Assembly: GCA_018136815.1 (NCBI GenBank)
Contig: CM030937.1
Location: 3,151,820 to 3,215,819 of the forward strand
Direction: 5' to 3'
DNA: 64,000 nt
Origin: Isochrysis galbana
Taxonomy: Eukaryota; Haptophyta; Isochrysidales; Isochrysidaceae
Positions 32,006 through 43,221 of this stretch are shown in pieces. Numbering within the stretch: the first letter of the stretch is position 1; each line of letters opens with the position of its first letter. The position numbers and the translations under genes are program-made. The notes under the pieces were generated by a model that had not been told where the DNA came from, ran no database searches, and saw only the letters and a program-made list of their open reading frames with translations.

Positions 32006-32800
32006 AACCTTGGCCCGCCGAGCGAGACCCGCGCAACTACAGACCCATCACACTATTACAAAGCGACTACAAAATTCTGGCAAAAATCCTGACCGGTAGG
32101 CTTAGCAAAGTCATAGGGAAGCTAATATCCGACAACCAATTGGGCTTCGTACCAAGACGCCTCATCAGTGAAGCCACACACCTACTACAACTCACTAGGG
32201 CCTACCTCGATGAGACGGGCGACCCGGGCCTACTATTAGCCCTTGACTGGGAAAAAGCCTTCGACAGAGTGAGCTGGGCATTCTATCATCTCGCCCTCAA
32301 ACTGCTCAACTTTGGGCCAAACTTTCAGACGCTCGCGAAAGCGCTCACGAGCGAAAACGCCAGGCCGGTACGCACGATTAAAACCAACGGCGGTAGAAGC
32401 TACCCCTTCACCGTCGGGAGCGGCATGCCGCAAGGCTGCCCGCTCTCGCCGCTTACTTTCCTCCTTACCGCGGAAGCACTTACTCGAGCCATCAATGGGG
32501 ACGAAGACATATGCGGCGTCGACCTGAACGGTTACAACCTGAAAGTGAGCCAGTTCGCCGACGACACGGCACTGATAGCCCGAGACTATAAAAGCATAAA
32601 AAAAGCCTTACAGTGGGTGAAACTGTACGAGACGGCGACAAGAGGCAAAACTAATGCAAACAAATTCCAAGGACTGAGAATGGGGTCTCAGCGACTTCGC
32701 AGGCCCCCGTGGGATATGAGACGATTCAATTGGATACAAGAGACTGAATACCTAACCATCCTAGGCGTCCCGCTGGGCGCGCCGGAGGCTCTCAGATCCG
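32006..32800 (+). pseudogene. LINE reverse transcriptase fragment
   Basis: The plus-strand frame carries reverse transcriptase blocks in order: NYRPITLLQSDYKILAKIL, LGFVPRRLISEATHLL, LLALDWEKAFDRVSWAF, GMPQGCPLSPLTFLL and the catalytic QFADDTALI. It begins abruptly against the N-terminal end of LINE copy 1 (opposite strand) and runs at its 3' end into a second LINE N-terminal segment. It is therefore an internal piece, without its endonuclease or C-terminal domain. Confidence 0.8.
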
Positions 32801-33230
32801 CTGCCGCCTTCATCCGCACAAGAAGATCCCGGGAGTCTGCTTGAACGGCCCGGCCTGCCTCTTCCTCCACCCAGAGTACGCGCTAGCCATATATGCCATC
32901 GCTAACGGGCCATCGCCCGATAGGAGGGCGCGTCACAAGCTCGTGGGACGCGTGCCCCCACGCCCTAGACTCACATTTGACTCCACCCTCGGGTACCCAG
33001 GTGAGGGACCCATCACCATCGCGACCTACAACCTCAACGGCACCAAAGGCGGCAAGTTAGCCGCGGTGCTCTCACAGGCGCGCAAGGCAAAGATAGACAT
33101 TCTCCTCCTCCAAGAGCTCCATGCTTACGAGGACGGCACGCACCTCCGGGCACGCAGAACGGCCACCCTCTTAGGGTGGTCCTGGCACGATGCCCCCGGA
33201 GAGCTAGGGGATCCGGCCAGCGGCGGGAGT
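32800..33230 (+). mobile_element. LINE fragment, copy 2 (second zinc finger and endonuclease start)
   Basis: This repeats part of LINE copy 1 on the opposite strand, from the second CCCH finger (GVCLNGPACLFLHPEY) through TIATYNLNGTKGG and LLLQELHAYEDG to ELGDPASG. The nucleotide match is very high, so the two copies separated recently. It stops at about 33230 where a hairpin-led element joins. Confidence 0.75.
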
Positions 33231-33501
33231 GGTTCGGCTTGTGTGGTACTGTCTCCTTGTCTCCCACAGCCTGTGGCCCACCATGGGGTGGCCCAGCATG
33301 GCTGTTGTGGCTGGTGTGGCCGGGGCCACGGGCCGTGCGGCGCGATTGGGGTCGCGCTCACCTGCTCGGCCTCTGCGGGCGGACGCGGTCGCTTCGCCAG
33401 CGACAGCTCCATAGGTACTGGGGGGGCGCCCGCGGCGGGGGGCCCGAAGGAGAGGTGGGGAGCGGCGGCGCGCTCCATGGCGACCAACTATAAAGTTAGT
33501 T
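33231..33501 (-). mobile_element. Hairpin-led element 5' end, copy 3
   Basis: On the minus strand the copy starts at the hairpin (33501-33486), then an ATG at 33479 opening MERAAAPHLSFGPPAAG and a Pro/Ala-rich frame (LAKRPRPPAEAEQVSATP). It matches 55599-55300 almost base for base and is cut off at 33231 by LINE copy 2. The frame is probably the start of a LINE-type ORF1. Confidence 0.65.
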
Positions 33502-34010
33502 CGCAGTCGAGAGCTAGAGCCCCCATGCCTCCGATCATACGCACGAACGCACATGGGTAGAGCAAACGGCAAGCAAATAGGAGAAACGGTAAAGAACCAA
33601 GTAATTCATAGGCACCTCTCATGACTAAGCAGAAACAAAGCTCACGGTCGGGCGTGTTACCTAGAAAGTGCACTCCGTGTTCCGCAAGCGCGGTCGTGGC
33701 CGAGAGGGCGAGGGGACGTCAGTAAAATCGACGCCGGTGAGGACACTCTGATTGCCAGTCAGGAGCGAGGTGATATGCTAGCGATGAGGCGCGCAAGAGG
33801 ACGAGAACGTGCGAATGAGATCAATCGACGCGCATGCCCAACAGTAAGACATTCGAGCCCTAGGTATCAACGCGTGTACTTTGCAATTGCTAGGCTAGAG
33901 CGACGACCTTGCCCATGAGCCCACGATTTCCCCAACTTCACCCCGTTGCCCTCCTCGGCCGAGAAGGGATGCCTAGAGGCTGCGAATCCAGCATGGCGGT
34001 AAACCTACTG
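33502..34010. other. No gene; downstream flank of the RND transporter
   Basis: There are no convincing frames. The stretch probably contains the 3' untranslated region of the minus-strand gene ending at 34011. Confidence 0.5.
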
Positions 34011-37000
34011 TCACTGAGCTGTCCGAGTAGTCGGTGCTGTAGCCGACTGCCCTTTGCACCAACGATAGAGACGGCGGCACTGCTCGGCAGATGAGTGTAT
34101 CTTGCCAGATGGACCAACAAAGGCGAGGAGGGGCATGAAGAAGAAGAGGGAGTAGAGGAGCGAGAAGCCAATAGTACCTCCGATGAGGGTCGCCATCTTC
34201 GTGAAGAACGTAAGCTGGCAGAAAAACATGAAGAAGGCGCATCCAAACGTGGTCAAGGCGCCAGCCACAACGGTGACGCCCATGACAGCGGCAGCCGTCG
34301 CCATCTTGCCGCCACGCGTGGGGTCGTGGGCTTCGGTGTAGACATGTCCTAAGTGCACAGTATAATCGACTGCTAGGCCGATGACAATTGTACCCGCGAT
34401 GGCTTCGGAGATGCCCAGCTCCCATCCAATTAGGTTGCAAGTACCGAGGAGAGAGATAACAACGAGGAATATGGTGAGGATAGCGTACAGAGAGACGAGG
34501 ATGTTGCCCGTGGCGAGGAGCAGCACAACGAAAGCGACGGGGGCGCACACACCGAGCCCTGAGAAGAGGCCACGCACGAGCTGCTCTTGTGTAACCATCC
34601 ACGCGAAGGCGTAGTCACCATAGACGAATAGGGTGCAGCGCTCCGTCTCCTCGTTGCACGAGGCGAGCTCTAGTGGAATGGTCGGTAGGACCCGGTCCAA
34701 AAAGCGTTTCCATTCGTCATAGACTTCGCGAGTGACGAAAGGCGGCGAACGGTCGAGAAGCGTCGACGTGAAAGTGATTTGAACGAAGCGCAGGCGCCCA
34801 TCGACGAACCCGGCCAGCTCGCGACGAGACGAGGGGTCCAGATTGACCCACTCCGCCAGTCTCATTTCAAAGTTGGGACCGACCTCTGGTCCGCCGTTCC
34901 AGATCTCAAACTCGTCCAAGAGGCAGCGGACTGTCGCGGGGTCAACGAGGCGGTTCTCCACCTTATTACAGCCACTAGACTTGCATTCAGCCAATTTCAC
35001 GTCCTCACACAGCTGCTTGAACGCACCCTGGGCAGCCGCATTAGAGAGATCGAAGAAGTCGTCAAAGACGACTGCGCCCCGGTTGTCGCCTGGGATCCAG
35101 CGGGAATATCCAGGTCGGCGAACGTCCTGGATGCCTATGTAGATGCTCGCATCGAGGTACTGGTTGTCAGAGCCTGTAAGGAAATCGGTTTTTGCTTTGT
35201 CCCCAAAGCCGCTCACCATATGGTCGGGCGGAAAGAACTCCTCCTCTTTGGTGGGCGCAGATAGTTTCATCGCCTCCGAGGCGAGGATCCCGCCCAGCAC
35301 AGCGAGGCCACCAATGAGGGCGATGGAGACGGGCTTGAACCACGTCCGCTTCGTGCAACACGGCGCTGTAATGTTCAGTGCAGGCGCATAGTATTGGCTA
35401 AAGATGCGCTCAACGCGGGTCTGCTTGGCCAGGCTTACAGCGTGGTTGAGGTCCACCGAGGGCTCGTCCTCGTCGCTCGGCTTGGCCGGCGGCTCGGCTG
35501 CCATTGATGCTTTGCCCTGATCGAGGGTATCTTCACGAGCCGCGTGCAGCGGCAAGCTGGTAGGAGGGAGTGCGCACCGGCCTATGCATGGGCAGCAGCA
35601 ACCGACGCACTTGGCCTTGCGGAAGTAGATCTCCCAGACGATGAAGGCCGCCGGCAAAAAGCTGATGGCGAGAAAGTAGTTCATGAGAATGGCAATGGCA
35701 GCATAATAGCCGAAGGCCGCCACAGGCATGACAGGCGAGACTCCAGTGGCGATGAACGCTACCGCTGTAGTGAAGGAGGTGTTGAAGACGGCCTGGGCGG
35801 TTCGCGAGTATGCAAACTTCATGCGCCGACTGTATGAACCTGAGATGGCAGGTTCCATTGCGGCCGACTGGCGCCACGCGTCTGCGAAGACGAAGATGTC
35901 GTCGGCACCAATGCCCAGCACGATGAAGACTGCGAGGATGTGTATCATCGCGAAGTACTGCACACGGAAGAGGATGTAGAAGAAAATGGATAGTGGGAGC
36001 GACAGGATGATCATCAGCATGCCGAGCAGTCCGAGCGCGAAGGAACCCGTGTGAAAGCAGATGTAGAACAGCACGAAGGCCATCGAGCCTATGACCATCA
36101 GGAAGTCCGAGTTCATCAGGTCTCCGAACTCATTTTTCACCAACAGCTGGGACAAGAAGCGGACGTCAAGGTCCTCGGTCTCGGCGGGCTTGCGCCACGG
36201 CGAGGACATGAACTGGCTCTCCATTCCGAAGTAGGAGAACAGGCGCTCCTTCAGCACCTTACCGAACGCATCGACCCTTGGTGCATCCCATGGCTCAACA
36301 GGCTCGGCGTCAGCGTTCAGCACGGGCGAGCCAAGTGGTATCATCGTGCGCGTGTTGAGGGTGCGGTTGTATTCGAGTGCGTCGGGCGACACGTAGAAGC
36401 CGACGATGGCACGGGCAGTCGTGTCTCCCGAGGCGGCGACATCGTAAAGCCACTGCGACCGCTCGGCGACATACTGCTCGTCGAGCAGCACGCAGTCGCG
36501 TGTGTGCGACCCGTTGCTCCAGAAGGAGGTGGTGGACGCCAGCGGCATGTTGGTGTAGCCTCCCGAAAAGGGGACGCCGGCGTATAGCTCGGCCACACGC
36601 TGTGCTGGGTCGGGCGTGGAGCCGGCGAGCAAAGCTGCCGTTGCTGCGCTCTGCCAAGGCACATAGAACAGCGAGACAGCAGAGAGGCGCGGCAAGGCAC
36701 ACGTAGTGCCGTTTGCCGTTGTGCGAAAGGAGGCGCTCGGGTCATTGAAGCAGACATCTCCGTAGCCATGCGTGCCGAGAAGGACATTCTCGACCTGACA
36801 CATCTGCTGGAGCGTCGTCGGCGTGAAGATCTCGTCGGCCCGGCTGCTCTCCTTCCAGTAGTACATGAAGGTGGTGGTATAATTGACGTCAGCCTGAGCC
36901 GAGAGCGGCACCGTGGCGTTGAGCCTAACCCCGCCCTCCTTGATAGCGGCGGCTTCCTTTGCGAGGCGGACCATGTCCATCTGGTCAACAGTGAGCGCGC

Positions 37001-37190
37001 CCGTCACGAGCCAGTCGTATTCGCCCTGCTCTGCGAATATTCTGCCTTGGCCGAACTTTGGCGAGAGCATGAGCATTACTCCAGCCGCACCCAGCAGCAG
37101 GGACAGCAGGATGGCGAGCCAGAAGACGAGGCAATGGCGGCGGACAATGAAGTCAGCGATGCGGTTGGAGATACGTTCGGCCACACCCAT
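34011..37190 (-). CDS. Patched/Dispatched-type RND membrane transporter
   Basis: A single exon encodes 1059 residues with the 12-helix plan of the eukaryotic RND family. Helix 1 (about 20-42) is followed by a large glycosylation-motif-rich luminal loop. Helices 2-6 (about 365-560) form a sterol-sensing-like domain whose helix 4 carries GIGADDIFVF (about 426-435). Helix 7 (about 640) precedes a second luminal loop. Helices 8-12 (about 890-1040) include GLAVDYTVH (about 938-946). The two Asp-containing motifs are the proton or cation relay of RND pumps, and GxxxDD with GxxxD is typical of Dispatched and Patched. It probably exports or moves a sterol or lipid-linked cargo. The frame is intact. 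A very long GA tract lies 450-690 bp upstream of the start. Confidence 0.85.
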   Translation of the reverse strand: MGVAERISNRIADFIVRRHCLVFWLAILLSLLLGAAGVMLMLSPKFGQGRIFAEQGEYDWLVTGALTVDQMDMVRLAKEAAAIKEGGVRLNATVPLSAQADVNYTTTFMYYWKESSRADEIFTPTTLQQMCQVENVLLGTHGYGDVCFNDPSASFRTTANGTTCALPRLSAVSLFYVPWQSAATAALLAGSTPDPAQRVAELYAGVPFSGGYTNMPLASTTSFWSNGSHTRDCVLLDEQYVAERSQWLYDVAASGDTTARAIVGFYVSPDALEYNRTLNTRTMIPLGSPVLNADAEPVEPWDAPRVDAFGKVLKERLFSYFGMESQFMSSPWRKPAETEDLDVRFLSQLLVKNEFGDLMNSDFLMVIGSMAFVLFYICFHTGSFALGLLGMLMIILSLPLSIFFYILFRVQYFAMIHILAVFIVLGIGADDIFVFADAWRQSAAMEPAISGSYSRRMKFAYSRTAQAVFNTSFTTAVAFIATGVSPVMPVAAFGYYAAIAILMNYFLAISFLPAAFIVWEIYFRKAKCVGCCCPCIGRCALPPTSLPLHAAREDTLDQGKASMAAEPPAKPSDEDEPSVDLNHAVSLAKQTRVERIFSQYYAPALNITAPCCTKRTWFKPVSIALIGGLAVLGGILASEAMKLSAPTKEEEFFPPDHMVSGFGDKAKTDFLTGSDNQYLDASIYIGIQDVRRPGYSRWIPGDNRGAVVFDDFFDLSNAAAQGAFKQLCEDVKLAECKSSGCNKVENRLVDPATVRCLLDEFEIWNGGPEVGPNFEMRLAEWVNLDPSSRRELAGFVDGRLRFVQITFTSTLLDRSPPFVTREVYDEWKRFLDRVLPTIPLELASCNEETERCTLFVYGDYAFAWMVTQEQLVRGLFSGLGVCAPVAFVVLLLATGNILVSLYAILTIFLVVISLLGTCNLIGWELGISEAIAGTIVIGLAVDYTVHLGHVYTEAHDPTRGGKMATAAAVMGVTVVAGALTTFGCAFFMFFCQLTFFTKMATLIGGTIGFSLLYSLFFFMPLLAFVGPSGKIHSSAEQCRRLYRWCKGQSATAPTTRTAQ

Positions 37191-38663
<1,473 letters not shown>

Positions 38664-38780
38664 GGGTAGGGCGGTCAAACACGCCTTTTAACTTCTAAGG
38701 GTGAAAATTCACCAAGTCAAGATTGAGGTTTTATCACGCGATTTTTAGGGAATTACCCTGGAAATGGGTATATTAGGCAG
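38664..38780 (+). repeat. hAT-like element end, locus 1
   Basis: The sequence begins TAGGGCGGTCAAACA and then shares GGGTGAAAA, TTGAGG and GATTTTT with the sequence at 49146, in the same order and spacing. This looks like one terminus of a DNA transposon family. The matching opposite terminus was not found. Confidence 0.4.
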
Positions 38781-39779
38781 AATCTCATAAGAAATATGCA
38801 CATTTTCGACGCCATCCAACACACAGACCCAAAAATGTTTTCGCGCTCGTGCGAAATTGACGTCGACCACAAAAGTGCACCACAGGTCGCGCTGTGCGAC
38901 GCGCGCCTGCGTTCCCCGGGCACGGTTACCCCCGGACAGGCAGTACAGAGCCCTGCGCGATCGCACGGCGTCGCCTGCGCCCTCCACCTCGCCCCTGTTG
39001 GCATCTGTTGCCAGCCTCTCGCGCACGTACAGTGCGCGGCTGGCCGCGAGCCGTCAAAATGACGGTGCTGCGCATGATGGGCTGGCCCATCACACGCGGC
39101 ACCGCCTCAGTATGGTGGGAGGGGGTGCCTGCTGGCCTCCTGGCCGCGCAGACCCTCGCCAGAGCCGCCACAGGCCGCGTGCGAGGCCGCTGGCGAGGCC
39201 AGCGACCATCGCTGCGGCCGCCATCGCGCGCCGCCGCAGGAGAAAAAGATCAAATTGATTATAGTTTTGCCAAATTATAACTATAGTAATTCTAATTTTA
39301 GTCTTCATTTCACCAGTCCAAGACACATATGAGCACAGTACATGACCACCAGCATGCCCAAATGCCAATGTTTCGGTAGCCAACCAGTCTTACCATATGA
39401 GACTGTCGAACCATCGAGCGAAAAGGAGGGGCTGTCCCTCGAAATCGAACGTGAGACGCTCGAAAACACGAGGCTGTCCGTCAATTCAGCACGTCAACGC
39501 GAAAACAAAACTACTTTTTGTGCTCCATGTTGGGATGTTGTGCTAAAGAAACGGGCGGACTATTGACTGGCCCGTGCTTGGCGGGCACGACCTGTGTGTC
39601 TCCGAACGTGAATGGCCTTGGAGGCCATCTGTGTGTCCAAAAAATTCTAAAAGTTGGCTCGTGATGAGCGCAAAGCAGCCAGTGTCCAATCGTGATTCAC
39701 GACACGATTGCCCACAGAAATCGATCGCAACCATCACGCCTGAAGCTTTCAGGCCGGTGCTTGGCTAGATTACATGTTG
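38781..39779. other. No gene; probable transposon-derived filler
   Basis: Mixed AT-rich sequence with short frames of no recognisable family. A gypsy-like fossil begins at about 39780. Confidence 0.4.
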
Positions 39780-41690
39780 AATCTACTAGTAGCCAAAAGA
39801 ACGGGCGGTCTAGAGCTCGAAATTCGCCCTTCTGCCCAATTTTCGAGCCCAGCGGGCCTCAACACCCACGTCAAGGCCTTGCGGGCTTCTACCACTCCGA
39901 CGTCTTCGGCAGAGACGGCACACCCTTCTGCGCCGAAACTGCCCCCTTTAGCGTCCGCGCGTCCGTCAGCGCCCCACTCGACCGCCCCACCTCGCACTTC
40001 GGTAAGGATACTCCCTTATGCCCCTCGCTCCTCTTCGCGGGCTGACTTCACCCCCGCTCCCGGCTACGGATACTCGGAGGAACCCCCACACTCCGCCGGT
40101 GCCTTTCACGCCAAGGCCCAAGGCCCCACTTCACGCCTCGCCGCGAGGACACGAGCGCTCCGCCGCTGTCGACCATGGGCCTCCGCGCCGTGCCGCTGAC
40201 GTCGGCGCCAAAGCTCGAGCATCCACCCGACCCAGGATACACCCCGGACGGCGAGCGTGACATCATCAACGCCGAGTGGATGAACCTCTTGGGCTATGAG
40301 GCCTTCCAAGTCGCCTCGCTCTACCGAGACTCGCCGCACTTCGAGCATATCCAGCTTAGGCTTCCAGCCCAGCTGGCCGAACCAACTCTCCCTCGAGAGG
40401 AGGAGCCCACGCTGCGACCCTCGATCGCGCAGTACGCCGACACCCTCAACAACATCATGACCGTCGCATGGCGCGCCGCCCTCGATGCGACGCAGAGCGC
40501 TCAAAGAGAATCCGTGCAAAACGCTACCCTAAAGTCTCGCACTGGTGTTACTTTCCAACCCGGGGATAGGGTTTGTCGCCGCATTCCGGGGCACGCCAAT
40601 AAGCTTCAATTTCTCTACTCCGGTCCCTACCGCGTGGATGCTAAGCTTTCCGACACGCGCTATCGCCTCCGCGACCTTGAAAATCGGAAGATCAAGGACG
40701 AAGTCCACATCTCGAACTTACGTCCGTATTTTACTCGCCATGGGGGAGGAACCACCCATCCTCCTGGCATGCCTGATGGCTTGCCAGGAGGCCACTGCCA
40801 CTGCCCTACTGACCCACTCCCTTCCCCACAGGCTCGCCCCATTCGCCCATCCTGGCCCCTCGTGACCAGCCCAATGCTCCAACCCCCCCTCCCCCCCTGG
40901 TCGACAGGCAGACAGGTGCAGCGTGGGGGCCCCAGAGGCTCGGGAACGCCAGCGAGGGAGAGGCAAGGGAGGCCAGGGCCCAGCCCCAGCCTCCTCTGCC
41001 CCCTGAGCTGGCCTCCAGGAGCCTCCAGGGGCCGCCAGAGGGCAGCTGGAGGCCTGCCGCAGGCGCGCCATCGCGCGTGCCGCAGGAGAGGGGAGAGAGA
41101 GCGCGGAGAAGGGGGTGGGCGCGAGCGAGAGCTCCGCCCACCGGAAAATCGGTAAGTCTCGCGCCTGTTTACAGGATAAGACGAGACAGAGTCGGCCGCC
41201 CACTCGGAGACACAGGAGGAAGGGGGGGAAAGATCACCGGGGGGGGGCGCGGGCCACCGGACCATATCTAAGCCCTCCACCCCAATCCCCCTAGTAGTGT
41301 ACGGGGGGCGTTCTGCTTCTCGACGAGAGGTCCCTTCCCCCCCCCCCGGTGTTTTTCCCCGGTGAGTCGCCCGACGTAGGTCGGTCCGCCTCACTGGGTT
41401 TTCCCTCATTGTAGCTTGTGGAGAGTTATAATGGGAGCCGGGGGTTTGCGAGGGGGGAGATTTGAAGGGATGCATATGTGTATGTGTCTGTGCCACCACT
41501 TCAAGGCGTGCGGGCAGGTGCGCTGAGGGGTGTCGTGATAGTACCGGGCTAGTTGGAGTAGTGGTACTAACGCTCAGTTGTTTTATGTTACGAGAGCGAG
41601 AGCGACGAGAGCAAGAGCGACGACGGATGACGACTGACGACAGGACGACGGACAGAGACACCCAGGAAAACACCCCGACTCTCGCCCCAC
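39780..41690 (+). mobile_element. Ty3/gypsy-like fossil fragment (integrase C-terminal part), interrupted
   Basis: Bases 40175-40738 carry the integrase C-terminal region, recognisable by PGDRVCRRIPGHANKLQF, then YSGPYRVD and VHISNLRPYF (the GPY/F module). A Pro/Ser-rich part precedes it. A GC-rich retroposon (40741-41175) sits directly after it. Sequence at 41251-41690 may be the family's 3' terminal region, because 41255-41310 recurs inverted at 53395-53445. The copy is broken and incomplete; only a minor part of the element remains. It is a different family from the element at 41688-48599. Confidence 0.6.
40741..41175 (+). mobile_element. GC-rich retroposon, copy 4 (5' hairpin absent)
   Basis: The body closely matches 29107-29568 (GGGGGAGGAACCACCCATCC, TGATGGCTTGCCAGGAGGCC) and stops at the same 3' point (TGTTTACAGGAT). 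It lacks the 5' hairpin and first bases of copy 1, consistent with 5' truncation. It lies in the gypsy fossil. Near its 3' end it has GTAAGT followed 15 nt later by TTTACAG. Confidence 0.7.
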
Positions 41691-42176
41691 GACTTTCTCA
41701 CATAACTCGACTGAAATCAAACCCAAACACTCCGGCCAGACGACAACGGACGACGATCAGAAGGCGATCTGTCGGCGATCTTGTCTGGAACGGGAATCGC
41801 ACCATAACGGAAACGAGGGGCAATCCTGCTGCACAAGATTCCAAGAGACCTACCAAATAAGACGAAAGGAGTGCGATGTGCCTAAGGGGGAGATACGAAG
41901 AGGTCGCAAATTAAACCTGATTGCCCCCAGAAGCAGATAAAGAACCGCAGGGGAGATAGCAAATTAAACCTATCTGCGAGGCGCCTGGGAGGAAGAAAGG
42001 TAGGGAAACTTCCCTTCTCTTTCGAGAGAAAGAGAGAGGGCGCTCCACAACCCACGATCCCATGCATCCAAGCGAAGCTTTTGACCGAGAACGAGAACGA
42101 GAGAATTATAACGATAAATACCGAACGACGAAGAGAAGAGCGAAGCCTAACGAGTGTCGATTCGCGAATGCGACAC
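41688..42176 (-). repeat. 3' LTR of the gypsy element
   Basis: It matches 48111-48599 along its whole length. On the element's strand it begins TGTCGCATTCGCGAATCG and ends GAGAAAGTCGTG. Confidence 0.85.
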
Positions 42177-42479
42177 CCCCCTGCTAGGATCGAGCGTCCC
42201 GCGAGGAAAGAGGAAAGAAGAGAACCTAACGGACATCGGAGAGCTCCAAGCAAGCCACGAGAAAGGCAGAAGAGCAATCCTGAACGAGACCGAATGAGCC
42301 AAGAGCGAAGAGCGAATAAATCCGAAGAGCGAATGAAACAATAAATCTGAAGAGCGAATGAAACAATAAATCCGAATGGAGGGAGAGCCGCGCACCCAAC
42401 GCCGAACCAAGACGGAAGACGTGATGAGCGACGCACCGAGAAGTTACGAATTACGAACAACGAACAATCGAGGACCGAT

Positions 42480-42700
42480 GAGAACGGAGAACGACGAGAA
42501 TCGAGAATCGAGAGCGAGAAACGAAGAACGCGGAACGACGAGAATCGAGAATCGAGAGCGAGAAACGAAGAACGCGGAACGACGAGAATCAAGAATCGAG
42601 AGCGAGAAACGAAGAACGATAAGGACGCGGAATGATGAGAATCGAGAATCGAAGAACGAACGACGAACGACGAACGACGAACGACGAACGACGAACTATA
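42480..42700. repeat. Tandem GAATCGAGAGCGAGAAACGA / CGAACGACGAA repeats
   Basis: Three imperfect units of about 55 bp (GAGAATCGAGAGCGAGAAAC, then GAAGAACGCGGAACGAC) are followed by short CGACGAA units. They lie in the non-coding stretch between pol and the 3' LTR. Confidence 0.75.
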
Positions 42701-43221
42701 AGAATAGTGCGCGACGATCGAAGAGACAGGGAGTACCACACCCGTCCGGACGATAAGGTGTAGAATCGGCGGCCGGCGCTGCAGACCGCAGGACTCAACG
42801 CTGCAACCCATCCCCTTCTCTCTTTTACGAGAGTTTTACCTGGATGTTTGGGCGGTGTGGCGGCACCCAAGTTACAACGCGGCGTCTCCTGTTCTTCGAT
42901 ATATGAGTAGTCGAACAGCCAACGGCGAAAGACGGCGAGATAGTACGACGGGCTCGGCACGTCACGCGCGAGCTAAACGACGAGGTACGGGGGTCTCCTG
43001 ACAGAGCGCAGCGAAAGGGGAGGGAGATCCATCCTCCGTGGTCGAAAGGGGGGGCGAGCCATACCTCTCTTCCCGCGGGGGGAACTATTCGGCGACCGCG
43101 GGGGGAAAATTCGGCGACCGCGGGGGGGAACTGGAAAAGAATTCCCGTACGTTCCCGTACCGCGATCAAACGTAAACGACGGCGTTGAGAGATATCTGAA
43201 GGGGCGTGACAGTCGCGACTG

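Noticed and set aside
42480-42700. Regularly spaced short repeats, considered as a CRISPR-like array
   Set aside because: The units are contiguous and degenerate without unique spacers, and lie inside a eukaryotic LTR element.
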